Below are positions 46,310-54,674 of a stretch of 64,000 bases of DNA, piece by piece. The notes beneath the pieces are model-generated. The model made no database searches. It worked only from the letters and a program-made list of their open reading frames with translations, and was not told the DNA's origin. The stretch is from an uncultured Collinsella sp. (lineage in GTDB: Bacteria; Actinomycetota; Coriobacteriia; Coriobacteriales; Coriobacteriaceae), in NCBI GenBank assembly GCA_959604825.1, contig CAUHCN010000002.1, positions 65,874-129,873 of the forward strand. Reading direction: 5' to 3'. Each line of letters opens with the position of its first letter. Within the stretch, counting starts at the first letter, position 1. The translations under genes and the position numbers were made by a program.

Positions 46310-47686
46310 ATGCACATGGACCAGCGTTCCGTACGCGATATTCTTGCCGGTAAAACCTACTTTATCCGCACCTTTGGCTGCCAGATGAATCAGCACGACT
46401 CCGAGCGTGTGAGCGGTCTGCTTGATTCGTATGGCTGCCTCATGGCGCTCGATCCCGCGCATGCCGATATCGTTGTCTTCATGACGTGCTGCGTGCGCGA
46501 GGCCGCCGATACTCGCCTGTACGGTCAGTGCAATTCCTGTAAAAGCCTGCCGCCTTCGCCTTCGGGCAAGCGCGTGGTTGCCGTTGGCGGTTGCATCGCG
46601 CAGCGCGATGGCGAGGGCCTGCTCACCAACGTCGATAATGTCAATGTCATTTTTGGCACGCATTCCATCGCACATGTGGCCGAGCTCATTGCCGAGGCGT
46701 TCCTTGATGGTAAGCGTCATATCCGTGCCAATGAGCATGAGGATACGGACGCCATGAGCATGCCGTGGCATCGCGAGACCCAGTATCACGCTTGGGTGCC
46801 CATCATGACAGGCTGCAATAATTTCTGCACCTATTGCATCGTGCCGTATGTGCGTGGTCGCGAAAAGAGCCGCCCCTTCGAGGAGATTGTCGACGAGGTG
46901 ACCGGTTTGGTACGCCAGGGCGTGCGTGAGATTACGCTGTTGGGCCAAAACGTTAACTCATATGGTCGCGATCTGTTTGGCAAGCCGCGTTTTGCCGATC
47001 TGCTGCGTGCCGTGGGCGATACGGGTGTGGAGCGTATCTTCTTTACGTCTTCACATCCCAAGGACCTGCTGCCCGAGACCATCGATGCCATGGCCGAGAC
47101 GCCTGCCGTTATGCCGCAGCTGCATCTGGCCGTCCAGTCAGGTTCGACGCGGATCCTCAAAGAGATGAATCGCCGTTATACACGCGAGGACTATCTGGGC
47201 CTTGTCGATCGCATTCGCAACCGCATGCCCGACATCGCGCTCTCGACCGACATTATCGTTGGCTTCCCGGGTGAGACTGAAGAGGACTTTGAGCAGACGT
47301 TCTCACTTGCCGAGACGGTCCGCTATGCTCAGGCCTATACCTTCATCTATTCCAAGCGCGCCGGTACCCCGGCTGCCGAGATTGACGATCCTACGCCGCA
47401 TGAGGTTATTCTCGAGCGTTTCAACCGCTTGGTTAAGGTTATCGAGACCACGGCATACGAGTATAACCAGGGTGAGCTTCATACTGTGGTTCCGGCGCTC
47501 ATTGAGGGAACGAGTAAAAAGAACGACGCGGTCCTGCTGGGCAAGAGTCCCAAGAATCAGACTGTGCACGCGCCTATCCCCGAGGGTTACAGCATCGATC
47601 AGCTTGTTGGCAAGATCGTTGATGTTGACGTTGACGTTGCCAAGACCTGGTATTTGTCCGGCTCCGTTGTGGGCGAGCCTCGCTAA
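46310..47686 (+). CDS. miaB: tRNA-2-methylthio-N6-dimethylallyladenosine synthase
   Basis: MiaB methylthiolates i6A37 in tRNA after MiaA has acted. The 458-residue protein shows FIRTFGCQMNQHDSERV, the other N-terminal cluster cysteines, a radical SAM site CNNFCTYC near residue 168 followed by IVPYVRGREKSR, LLGQNVNSYG, and a C-terminal TRAM domain. The stop overlaps the miaA start, so the two steps of the pathway are co-translated. ATG 46316 is an alternative start. Confidence 0.95.
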   Translation: MHMDQRSVRDILAGKTYFIRTFGCQMNQHDSERVSGLLDSYGCLMALDPAHADIVVFMTCCVREAADTRLYGQCNSCKSLPPSPSGKRVVAVGGCIAQRDGEGLLTNVDNVNVIFGTHSIAHVAELIAEAFLDGKRHIRANEHEDTDAMSMPWHRETQYHAWVPIMTGCNNFCTYCIVPYVRGREKSRPFEEIVDEVTGLVRQGVREITLLGQNVNSYGRDLFGKPRFADLLRAVGDTGVERIFFTSSHPKDLLPETIDAMAETPAVMPQLHLAVQSGSTRILKEMNRRYTREDYLGLVDRIRNRMPDIALSTDIIVGFPGETEEDFEQTFSLAETVRYAQAYTFIYSKRAGTPAAEIDDPTPHEVILERFNRLVKVIETTAYEYNQGELHTVVPALIEGTSKKNDAVLLGKSPKNQTVHAPIPEGYSIDQLVGKIVDVDVDVAKTWYLSGSVVGEPR

Positions 47687-48624
47687 TGGTTGCTCCCGGG
47701 GCAGGTCTTTCCGCCGTTGCGATCGTCGGTCCGACGGCGGTTGGTAAGAGCGATGTTGCCGACCGTTTGGCAGCCCGTCTTTCGTCCGAAGTGCTGTCGT
47801 GCGACGCGATGCAAATCTATCGCGGCATGGACATCGGTACCGCAAAGATGGCGCCCGATGAGTGTACGGCGCCGCTGCGTCTCGTCGACATTGTAGAGCC
47901 GGGTGTGGCATATTCTGCTGCGCTTTATCAGGCTGACGCTCGCGTGCATGTTGAACGTCTCCTTGGTTCGGGTTGCCTGCCGGTTTTTTGCGGAGGTACG
48001 GGGCTATATCTCAAGGCCGCCCTTGATGAGATGGACTTTCCCTCGGGTGAACTTGAGGACGATCGTCGTGCGGGCTATCAGGAGCTTGCCGAGCGTATTG
48101 GCGAGGAAGAACTGCATGCCCTGCTTGCCGAGCGTGATCCAGAATCAGCTGCTGTTATTCATCCCCATAATGTGCGCCGTGTGATTCGTGCGCTCGAGAT
48201 GCATGATGATGGTATCTCCTATGCACAGCAAAAAAGTCAGTTTAGTGTTCCGCGCGAGCATTATCATGCTCTATGGTTTGGTCTGACGCGTAATCGCGAG
48301 GTGCTCTACGAGCGTATTAACCTGCGCGTCGATCTGATGTTTGAGCAGGGTCTTGTCGATGAGGTTCGCGGTCTTATGGACCAGGGGCTGGGAGATGCCC
48401 TGACTTCGATGCAGGCAATTGGCTATAAAGAGATCATTGATGCTTTCAATGGCGTGATTTCTATGGATGAGGCTCGCGAACTCATCAAGATGCGTTCGCG
48501 TCGCTATGCCAAACGTCAGCTTTCGTGGTTTAAGCGCGATGACCGTATCGTGTGGTTCGATATGGACGAGTTTACGATCGATGAGGTCGTTGAGGACATC
48601 CTGCATCGTATTGAGGCTGCCTAA
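47686..48624 (+). CDS. miaA: tRNA dimethylallyltransferase
   Basis: MiaA transfers a dimethylallyl group to A37 of tRNAs reading UNN codons. The 312-residue enzyme has the P-loop GPTAVGKSDVA, SCDAMQIYRGMDIGTAK, GGTGLYLKA, and the tRNA-binding AIGYKEI. Its ATG shares a base with the miaB stop, and its own stop shares one with hflX. mutS and mutL, often found between miaB and miaA in Gram-positives, are missing. Confidence 0.96.
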   Translation: MVAPGAGLSAVAIVGPTAVGKSDVADRLAARLSSEVLSCDAMQIYRGMDIGTAKMAPDECTAPLRLVDIVEPGVAYSAALYQADARVHVERLLGSGCLPVFCGGTGLYLKAALDEMDFPSGELEDDRRAGYQELAERIGEEELHALLAERDPESAAVIHPHNVRRVIRALEMHDDGISYAQQKSQFSVPREHYHALWFGLTRNREVLYERINLRVDLMFEQGLVDEVRGLMDQGLGDALTSMQAIGYKEIIDAFNGVISMDEARELIKMRSRRYAKRQLSWFKRDDRIVWFDMDEFTIDEVVEDILHRIEAA

Positions 48625-49913
48625 TGGCCCGTTTCCCCCTTGTTCCCACGGCACCCGAGCCCGAGCGTGCCATATTAGTTGGTGTTGAGTGGCGCGACAA
48701 TGCATGGCCGCTCGATCGTTCGCTTGACGAGCTTGAGCGCCTGGCCCATACGGCTGGCGCCCAGTGCGTGGCGCGTTTGTCACAGCGTCTGGTTAAGCCG
48801 TATCCAAAATCGTTTATCGGTTCCGGTAAGGTTGAAGAGCTGTGCGGCCTGGTGCATCGCATGGATGCCGATGTCGTTATTTTTGACGACGACCTGACGC
48901 CCTCGCAGCAATCCTATTTGGAGAAAGCCGTGGGCGAGCCGGTAAAGATTATCGATCGTACAGCACTGATCTTGGATATCTTTGGCCTGCATGCTCAGAC
49001 GCGTGAGGGACGCCTACAGGTACAGCTGGCGCAGCTTCAATATCTGTTGCCTCGTCTGCGTGGCATGTGGAGCCATCTTGCCAAGGAGCAGACGCGCGGC
49101 GGCATCGGTTCGCGCTTTGGCCAGGGTGAAAGCCAGCTCGAGGTTGACCGTCGCTTGATTCGCAATAAGATTGCCGCGCTTCGTCGTGAGCTCAAGCAGG
49201 TTGAACAGCGTCGCGATGTCCAGTCCAAGAGCCGCATTGAGTCACCGGCGTTTCGCGTCGCGTTAGCCGGTTATACCAATGCCGGTAAATCGACGTTGCT
49301 CAATCGCCTGACCGGCTCTACGGTACTTTCGCAGGACAAGCTGTTTGCTACGCTCGACCCGACGACGCGTTCGTATCGCCTGCCCGGCGGTCGCGGCATG
49401 ACGATTACTGATACCGTCGGCTTTATTCAAAAGCTGCCGCATGGTCTGGTCGATGCCTTTAAATCGACGCTGTCCGAGGTGTTGGGTGCCGATCTAATTC
49501 TCAAAGTCGTAGATGCGTCTGACGAGGACTATGAGCGGCAGCTTGAGGCTGTCGACCGCGTTCTTGATGAGATCGGCGCTGGAGAGCGTTTAACGCTGAC
49601 CGTATTCAATAAAATCGATCTTCTCGATAGCGTTGATCGCCTGAGCTTCCGTCGTCGCTATCCCGAGGCCGTGCTGTTCTCGGCCCAGACGGGCGAGGGA
49701 TTCGACGATTTCGTCGACCGTATTGCTCGTGAGGCGGCTGCTACCGATGTGTTGCTCTCTGCTGATATCCCGTATCGCGAGGGCGCCCTCATCACGCTGG
49801 TGCATGAGCAGGGAACCCTTTTGCACGAGGAATATCTTGAGGACGGCGTTCGTATTGTGGCGAAGCTGCCGGCCCGTATCGCGCCGCGGCTCAAGCGTTA
49901 TCGCACCGAGTAG
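48624..49913 (+). CDS. hflX: ribosome-associated GTPase HflX
   Basis: HflX splits stalled or hibernating ribosomes. The 429-residue product has the N-terminal HflX domain (SFIGSGKVEEL, DDDLTPSQQSYLEK), a helical linker, and a G domain with GYTNAGKSTLLNRL near residue 215, DTVGFIQKLPHGLVDAF, and NKIDLL. It ends the miaB-miaA-hflX operon. Its last 16 bases overlap the end of the convergent DUF1624 gene, leaving no room for a terminator between them. Confidence 0.94.
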   Translation: MARFPLVPTAPEPERAILVGVEWRDNAWPLDRSLDELERLAHTAGAQCVARLSQRLVKPYPKSFIGSGKVEELCGLVHRMDADVVIFDDDLTPSQQSYLEKAVGEPVKIIDRTALILDIFGLHAQTREGRLQVQLAQLQYLLPRLRGMWSHLAKEQTRGGIGSRFGQGESQLEVDRRLIRNKIAALRRELKQVEQRRDVQSKSRIESPAFRVALAGYTNAGKSTLLNRLTGSTVLSQDKLFATLDPTTRSYRLPGGRGMTITDTVGFIQKLPHGLVDAFKSTLSEVLGADLILKVVDASDEDYERQLEAVDRVLDEIGAGERLTLTVFNKIDLLDSVDRLSFRRRYPEAVLFSAQTGEGFDDFVDRIAREAAATDVLLSADIPYREGALITLVHEQGTLLHEEYLEDGVRIVAKLPARIAPRLKRYRTE

Positions 49914-50602
49914 ACGAGCTCCAAAAAGCCCAGAATAATGGGTTGATGCAGCAGATAAAAGGGGAGTGCATGACGTCCAAGGCTGGCGAGCGCCGGCAGG
50001 GGGTTGGCGTAGGCCCAGCTTAGGGCGGTCTTATCGATTCCCTGCGCTATATGTGCGGCGAAGTATCCTGCAAGATACATAAAGATAAACGGGATGATGG
50101 GGTAGTAATCACCTGAAACAAACCCAAGGCTCGGAAATCCCAGCCACGCCAGGTAGGGGACAGGGTAGATCGTTTTGGGGATACTCCAGGTGAGGGCGAA
50201 CAACACAAGGCATAGCGACATGCCCCATCTCGCCGATATCTTCTTAAGGACGGGATCGGTCAACGCCACGATGCCGGTACATGCGGCCATGCAGTAGATG
50301 ATGCCAAAATTAACCGAATCGTCGACTGAGACAAGTGTTGTTGCCAGCCAGACGACGAGTGCTGCTAAGGCGTATTTGGCGGCACGTTTGATATTGTTGC
50401 GCGAAAGGGTGCACATCCAACCCGCGATAAACAAAAATACCCAGCTGATGCTGGCGCGCCAGATGTCTTGAAAGACGGTCTGGGTAAACCAGAGCATATC
50501 CCAGTCGTACAGGTAGGCGAGATCGTAGCAAGCGTGAAAACCTGCCATTGAAATCATCGTAAACCCGCGGACGGTATCAAAGATGGTGATGCGTTTTTGC
50601 AT
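49898..50602 (-). CDS. DUF1624 / heparan-alpha-glucosaminide N-acetyltransferase-like membrane protein
   Basis: This 234-residue protein has the DUF1624 N-terminus IFDTVRGFTMISMAGFHACYDLAY and roughly seven hydrophobic helices. Relatives are predicted membrane acyltransferases; the donor and acceptor are not known. Its ATG shares one base with the lexA stop (TAATG on the minus strand), so it is probably read from the lexA promoter and may be raised in the SOS response, though this could be incidental. Confidence 0.8.
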   Translation of the reverse strand: MQKRITIFDTVRGFTMISMAGFHACYDLAYLYDWDMLWFTQTVFQDIWRASISWVFLFIAGWMCTLSRNNIKRAAKYALAALVVWLATTLVSVDDSVNFGIIYCMAACTGIVALTDPVLKKISARWGMSLCLVLFALTWSIPKTIYPVPYLAWLGFPSLGFVSGDYYPIIPFIFMYLAGYFAAHIAQGIDKTALSWAYANPLPALASLGRHALPFYLLHQPIILGFLELVYSVR

Positions 50603-51246
50603 TACGAGAACCGGCGCATTAAGCCGACGACTTTGCCCAAGATGATGGGATTCGTTGCATAGATAGGCTCCATGGTGTCATTCTCGGGCTGCAGGCGTAC
50701 GCGTCCCTGCTCCTTGTAGAACGTCTTGACGGTCGCTGAATCATCAATCATGGCCACGACAATTTCGCCGTTCATGGCACTCTTTTGTTCACGGACGATG
50801 ATGTAATCGCCATTGAAGATGCCGACATTGATCATTGAGCTCCCATGCACCTCAAGGATAAAGGAACCCTGATCAGTGGCGATTTCGGTCGGGATAGTAA
50901 AAGTGTCTTCGATATTCTGCTCGGCCAGAATGGGAATCCCAGCCGCGACGCGACCAACGAGCGGTAGCGAGACCGTTCCGCGAGGTGCGGTGGGCTCGTC
51001 AGATTTAGAAATTGAGACAGAGGAACCGTCCTCGTTAAAGAGTTCCAGGGCACGCGGTTTGGTGGCATCGCGCTTGAGTAGCCCGCGCGCCTCCAGGGCA
51101 GAGAGATGGGCGTGCACGGTGCTGGGAGAGGATAGGCCCACGGCAGAAGCCATCTCGCGCACGCTGGGCGGATAACCCTTCTCCTGCTGATATTCCTTGA
51201 TGAAGTCGTAAATTTGCTGCTGACGCTTGGTAATTTTGCGAGCCAT
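50602..51246 (-). CDS. lexA: LexA repressor
   Basis: LexA represses SOS genes and cleaves itself when RecA filaments form. The 214-residue product has a winged helix (1-65, with PPSVREMASAVGLSSPSTV), the cleavage site Ala102-Gly103 in VAAGIP, and the Ser137/Lys174 dyad (in GSSM and SATVK). The usual GDSM is GSSM here. ATG at 51246 is chosen for its AGAGG; the longer frame runs back through the operators. Three SOS boxes precede it, so it is autoregulated. Confidence 0.96.
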   Translation of the reverse strand: MARKITKRQQQIYDFIKEYQQEKGYPPSVREMASAVGLSSPSTVHAHLSALEARGLLKRDATKPRALELFNEDGSSVSISKSDEPTAPRGTVSLPLVGRVAAGIPILAEQNIEDTFTIPTEIATDQGSFILEVHGSSMINVGIFNGDYIIVREQKSAMNGEIVVAMIDDSATVKTFYKEQGRVRLQPENDTMEPIYATNPIILGKVVGLMRRFS

Positions 51247-51270
51247 CAGGGCATCCTCTCTACCCATGTC

Positions 51271-51339
51271 AAACAAATGTTCGAATTTTGCTTGACAGGA
51301 ACAACTGTTCGAAGATAATAATAACCGAACATTCGTTCT
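51271..51339. promoter_or_regulatory. divergent lexA / yneA-like SOS control region with three LexA boxes
   Basis: Boxes on the CGAAC-N4-GTTC pattern lie at 51271-51283 (minus strand CGAACATTTGTTT), 51298-51311 (minus strand CGAACAGTTGTTCC) and 51326-51339 (plus strand CGAACATTCGTTCT). The middle one fills the spacer between TTGACA (51292-51297) and TAATAA (51316-51321), a plus-strand promoter for the yneA-like gene, mirroring the recA promoter design. Confidence 0.85.
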
Positions 51340-51406
51340 CGCGCTAGACATTTTTGTCCGCGCGGCTTGATAAAACTGTTCTCAGCAAAACACGCGAGAG
51401 GAGAAC

Positions 51407-51859
51407 ATGATGAACGCAACGAATATGGTCCAGGGAAACCTCGCCCTTAAGCTCGAGACGCCTGCCGCGCCCGCTTTTACTGTTGTCAAGGGTGGACGTT
51501 CCGGTTATCAGCCTTTGCCCGTAAAGTCTGCTCGCACTCAGTATGCTGTTGCCGCGCCGACTCCCGCTGCCCTGAAGGTCTCGACGATTGTTGCCGTCGC
51601 CGTTGCGCTCACGCTCTTTTTTGTCCTCGCTACGTCGGTCTTTAGCGCTCGTCACGCCGCGTATGCCGAGTCCGTTTCCAACGTTACCTACGAGACCATT
51701 CGCGTTCAGCCTGGTGATTCTCTTTGGTCGCTTGCCGAGGAATATCCAATCGAAGGCCTTTCCACGCAAGAGACTTCCGACATGATCCGTAACGTCAATC
51801 ATCTGGAGCATGGTTCGCTCGCCGCCAGTGCGCATCTTAAGGTTCCTGCTCGTTCGTAA
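51407..51859 (+). CDS. YneA-like SOS cell-division inhibitor with LysM domain
   Basis: The 150-residue protein has an N-terminal cytoplasmic part, one membrane helix (about 58-80, VSTIVAVAVALTLFFVLA) and an external LysM domain from about 95 (TIRVQPGDSLWSLAEEY). This layout, divergent placement next to lexA and an SOS box inside its promoter match YneA of Bacillus and Listeria, which halts septation during DNA damage. Sequence similarity outside LysM cannot be judged here. The cytoplasmic part is longer than in Bacillus YneA. ATG 51407 or 51410 follows GAGAGGAG. Confidence 0.75.
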   Translation: MMNATNMVQGNLALKLETPAAPAFTVVKGGRSGYQPLPVKSARTQYAVAAPTPAALKVSTIVAVAVALTLFFVLATSVFSARHAAYAESVSNVTYETIRVQPGDSLWSLAEEYPIEGLSTQETSDMIRNVNHLEHGSLAASAHLKVPARS

Positions 51860-51910
51860 TCATTATCGCGCTGCGCATGGTACTCTTGTTATCGTTTAAG
51901 AGGAGGTACC

Positions 51911-52354
51911 ATGCGCTGTCCTAAATGCGGCAAGGCACATACCCGCGTCGTTGATTCCCGTATGCAGGAGTCAAATAACACCATTAAGCGCCGTCGCGAA
52001 TGTTGCTCGTGTAACTACCGCTTTACAACGTTCGAGCGATGCGAAGACCCAATTGAGGTCATTAAGTCGGACGGAACTAAGCAGCGGTTCGATCGCAATA
52101 AGCTGCTCGTCGGCTTGATGCGTGCCACCATCAAGCGCGATATCGACACTAAGAAGCTCAATGAGATTATCGACGATATCGAGGTCGAGCTGCGCTCTCG
52201 CACGCTGACGGCCGTCACGTCGCATGAGTTGGGTGACATGGTGCTCAAGCGCTTGGCCAAGATCGATAAGGTGGCGTACATCCGCTTTGCCTCGGTCTAC
52301 CGCGATTTCAAAGACGTCGATGAGTTTCTGCAAGAGCTCGACAAGCTAAGGTGA
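51911..52354 (+). CDS. nrdR: transcriptional repressor NrdR
   Basis: NrdR is the zinc-ribbon/ATP-cone repressor of ribonucleotide reductase genes. The 147-residue protein has [30 protein letters not shown] and the ATP-cone [25 protein letters not shown] precedes ATG. It is followed after four bases by dut, linking two dNTP-supply functions beside the SOS genes. Confidence 0.96.
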   Translation: MRCPKCGKAHTRVVDSRMQESNNTIKRRRECCSCNYRFTTFERCEDPIEVIKSDGTKQRFDRNKLLVGLMRATIKRDIDTKKLNEIIDDIEVELRSRTLTAVTSHELGDMVLKRLAKIDKVAYIRFASVYRDFKDVDEFLQELDKLR

Positions 52355-52358
52355 TTCC

Positions 52359-52802
52359 ATGTCCTGCATTACCGTCAACATAAAGCGTCTCGACCCCACC
52401 GTCGAGCTTCCCAAATACGCCCATCCCACCGATGCCGGCTTGGATCTGCGCTCCAACGAGGACTGCGTCCTGAAGCCCTTCGAACGTCGTCTGGTCTCTA
52501 CCGGGCTGGCCATCGCCCTGCCCGATGGCTACGCCGGCTTCGTCCAGCCCCGCAGCGGCTTGGCCATCAAGCAGGGCCTGTCTATAGTCAATACGCCGGG
52601 CCTCATCGACGCCCACTACCGAGGAGAACTCAAGGTTATCCTCATCAACCTGGATCCCTCCAACAACATCCAAATCAACAAAGGCGACCGCATAGCCCAA
52701 CTCGTCATCCAAGAAGTTCCCACGGTCAACCTCGTAGAAGTAGAAGAACTAGACGAAACCGACCGAGGCAAAGGAGGCTTCGGCTCCAGCGGCGTCGCCT
52801 AG
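52359..52802 (+). CDS. dut: deoxyuridine 5'-triphosphate nucleotidohydrolase
   Basis: Dut hydrolyses dUTP to dUMP, keeping uracil out of DNA and supplying dTMP synthesis. The 147-residue trimeric enzyme has all five motifs: [19 protein letters not shown], the catalytic-aspartate strand [22 protein letters not shown] and the C-terminal arm [10 protein letters not shown]. It is probably co-transcribed with nrdR. The palindrome-rich region begins at its stop codon. Confidence 0.96.
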   Translation: MSCITVNIKRLDPTVELPKYAHPTDAGLDLRSNEDCVLKPFERRLVSTGLAIALPDGYAGFVQPRSGLAIKQGLSIVNTPGLIDAHYRGELKVILINLDPSNNIQINKGDRIAQLVIQEVPTVNLVEVEELDETDRGKGGFGSSGVA

Positions 52803-52866
52803 GGGCGCTCGTATCCCGCTTTCGCCTGAGCTCCACACATATCATCCCGTGCTCAAACATTCTCGC
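52802..52866. repeat. half copy of an extragenic palindrome
   Basis: This 65-base unit starts GGGGCGCTCGTATCCC and ends in GTGCTCAAACATTCTCGC. The next unit, from 52867, begins with the same 16 bases and ends in nearly the same tail. This first unit has only the left arm and half-loop; its complementary right arm is missing. Confidence 0.7.
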
Positions 52867-52989
52867 GGGGCGCTCGTATCCCTCCCGCCCGCCTCTCACA
52901 CATATCATTCCATGCTCAAACATTCTCGCTTCGCTTCGCTCGCTGCGAAACTGCGCGTGGAACGATATGTGAGAGAGGCGGGCGGGCGG
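52867..52989. repeat. extragenic palindrome copy A with 29-bp arms
   Basis: The left arm (52884-52912, from CCCGCCCGCCTCTC to ATTCCA) is complementary to the right arm (about 52958-52988) at 27 of 29 positions. The loop carries CAAACATTCTCGC and CTGCGAAACTGCGCG, which recur in copy B at 53145-53242. Confidence 0.75.
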
Positions 52990-53018
52990 CTACATGCTTG
53001 AAAAAATATTTACATTCT

Positions 53019-53067
53019 AGTTAGCCCACGCGACAAAGGAATAGTCTCTTTGTCGCGTGGGCTAACT
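53019..53067 (+). terminator. 20-bp perfect hairpin, possible dut terminator
   Basis: AGTTAGCCCACGCGACAAAG (53019-53038) and its exact complement (53048-53067) enclose nine bases and are followed by a T-rich stretch, GTATTTATCTTTT. It could end the nrdR-dut transcript. The stem is longer than most terminators. Confidence 0.65.
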
Positions 53068-53144
53068 GTATTTATCTTTTCCGGTCTCGCCTTTGTTGGT
53101 TTTACTGGAGGGGAATCTAGTTTAGCTGCTAGTACGTAAACGCA

Positions 53145-53242
53145 GCTTGCCTGTGGGGGCCTATATATCGTCCCGCGCGCAGTTTCGCAGCGTAGCGAGA
53201 ATGTTTGAGCACGGGATGATATATAGGCCCCCACAGGCAAGC
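53145..53242. repeat. extragenic palindrome copy B with 31-bp arms
   Basis: The left arm 53145-53175 (GCTTGCCTGTGGGGGCC onward) matches the reverse complement of 53212-53242 at 30 of 31 positions. The loop, read on the minus strand, carries the same GTGCTCAAACATTCTCGC and GCTGCGAAACTGCGCG core as copy A, but the outer arms are different in sequence. It ends 14 bases from the end of the glycosyltransferase gene. Confidence 0.8.
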
Positions 53243-53255
53243 GAACATTAAGACG

Positions 53256-54557
53256 CTAGCGGATATGCGCGGGTTTTTCGCCCCAGTAGAAGCGGCAGAA
53301 GGCTCGTTTGCGCTTTTGGGGTTTGCCTACTAGCTCCATGGTTGCGATGGCGATGTCCTCGGCTGCGTGGGGGCGGCGTAGTACTTCGCCGTTGATGAGT
53401 AGCGCTTTGAGCGACTCAGGGTGGTCGTGCAGGTGACGAAGCGTCACGATGAGCTCGCGTGCGGTGGTGACGTGCATGCTGGCGCCCATGCCGGTAAGCA
53501 TCGTGGTGTTGGCCTTTTCCTGACCGTATGATTTGCCCAGCAGGATCATCGGCAGATGAGCGCACAGGCACTCGGTGACCGTGAGTCCGCCTGATTTGAG
53601 GATTGCCAGGTCGCAGCCGTGCATGAGGGCCGCCATGTCGTCCACGTAGTCCAGAACCGTGACGTTGTCGAGCTTCATGGCGTCGAAGAGCGTCTTGAGT
53701 CGGGCGGCGTATTCCTTATCCTTGCCCGGTAAAAAGACAAAGTGCATGTCCTCAAAGCTGCGTAAGAAGGGGAGCGTGTGGTCCATCGCGGCACGGAAAC
53801 GCACGTATGGTTGGGGCAAACTGGCGCCGGCCATCACCAATACGACGGTTTTGTCTATGGGGAGATTGAACTTGCTCAGCTCTTCCTCGCGATCGTAATT
53901 TGAATCGAAACCGGCTCGGATGGGGATGCCCGTTATGCGGATCTTTGACTCGGGAACTTTGCGGGGGCGCAGCGTTTCGGCCATAAACTCGTTGGCCACG
54001 CAGAACAGGTCGGTGTCCTTGTGGGGCCAAAAGCCTTCGACTTCATAGTCTGTTGGTACGCAGATGACCGGATAATCGATACCCGTAATAACGCGGGCAC
54101 CCACGGCAACATTGGCTGCTGTGATGTGCGTTGCGACCACGGCTATAGGCCTGCGGCGACGAATATATTCGTTGAAGGCGGGGAACATAATTCGCGACCA
54201 TGCCGTGCCGCCACCCCAGAGAAGATGCCCCGTAAGCGTATATCGCCAGGTCAGGTCGTAAATGGGGCGTGTGGCTCCCGTAAAAGAAGCCGCGGTCTTA
54301 TTGCCGTCGAATTTAATACGTCCAAAATCAAGGATATCGAGCACTTCAATTTCAATATCCTCAGGGATTCCCTTGGTGCCGCGGATAAGGTCAAATGCTT
54401 GTGCAATCGCGTTGGCGGCGGCTTTGTGGCCCGATCCAACTGATGCGTGCACAATGGTTACCAGGGGTTTTTGTGCAGGTAAAACGGTCATTTGCTCCGG
54501 TTGGGGAGTGGCTTGCATGGGCAGGGGAGCGCTATTGCTCGTCTGCGTTTGATCCAT
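53256..54557 (-). CDS. MGDG-synthase-type glycosyltransferase (processive diacylglycerol glucosyltransferase-like)
   Basis: This GT28-family enzyme of about 433 residues is predicted to transfer glucose or galactose from a UDP-sugar to diacylglycerol, making membrane glycolipids and possibly lipoteichoic-acid anchors. It has the MGDG_synth N-terminus VTIVHASVGSGHKAAANAI and the late donor-binding segment LKSGGLTVTECLCAHLPMI. The first 40 residues are low-complexity. ATG 54557 is preferred for GGGGAG upstream; a much longer open frame extends across the trxB promoter and is unlikely. It is transcribed divergently from trxB. Confidence 0.87.
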   Translation of the reverse strand: MDQTQTSNSAPLPMQATPQPEQMTVLPAQKPLVTIVHASVGSGHKAAANAIAQAFDLIRGTKGIPEDIEIEVLDILDFGRIKFDGNKTAASFTGATRPIYDLTWRYTLTGHLLWGGGTAWSRIMFPAFNEYIRRRRPIAVVATHITAANVAVGARVITGIDYPVICVPTDYEVEGFWPHKDTDLFCVANEFMAETLRPRKVPESKIRITGIPIRAGFDSNYDREEELSKFNLPIDKTVVLVMAGASLPQPYVRFRAAMDHTLPFLRSFEDMHFVFLPGKDKEYAARLKTLFDAMKLDNVTVLDYVDDMAALMHGCDLAILKSGGLTVTECLCAHLPMILLGKSYGQEKANTTMLTGMGASMHVTTARELIVTLRHLHDHPESLKALLINGEVLRRPHAAEDIAIATMELVGKPQKRKRAFCRFYWGEKPAHIR

Positions 54558-54628
54558 CGATAACTCCCCTTCAGCTTTGTTACGCGATTTATCATTGTAG
54601 TGCATGAGTGTCATGTTCACGTAAATTT

Positions 54629-54637
54629 GGGTATGAG
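54629..54637 (+). promoter_or_regulatory. possible trxB promoter element GGGTATGAG
   Basis: GGGTATGAG lies about 40 bases before the trxB start, resembling the GGGTANNAT elements with a final G. No -35 was found. Confidence 0.3.
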
Positions 54638-54674
54638 CGCAAAGAACGACAACGTTTCGACGAGAGGATTCTTC

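Noticed and set aside
53145..53242. Palindrome block read as a CRISPR array
   Set aside because: There are only two or three inverted copies with no regular spacers and no cas genes.
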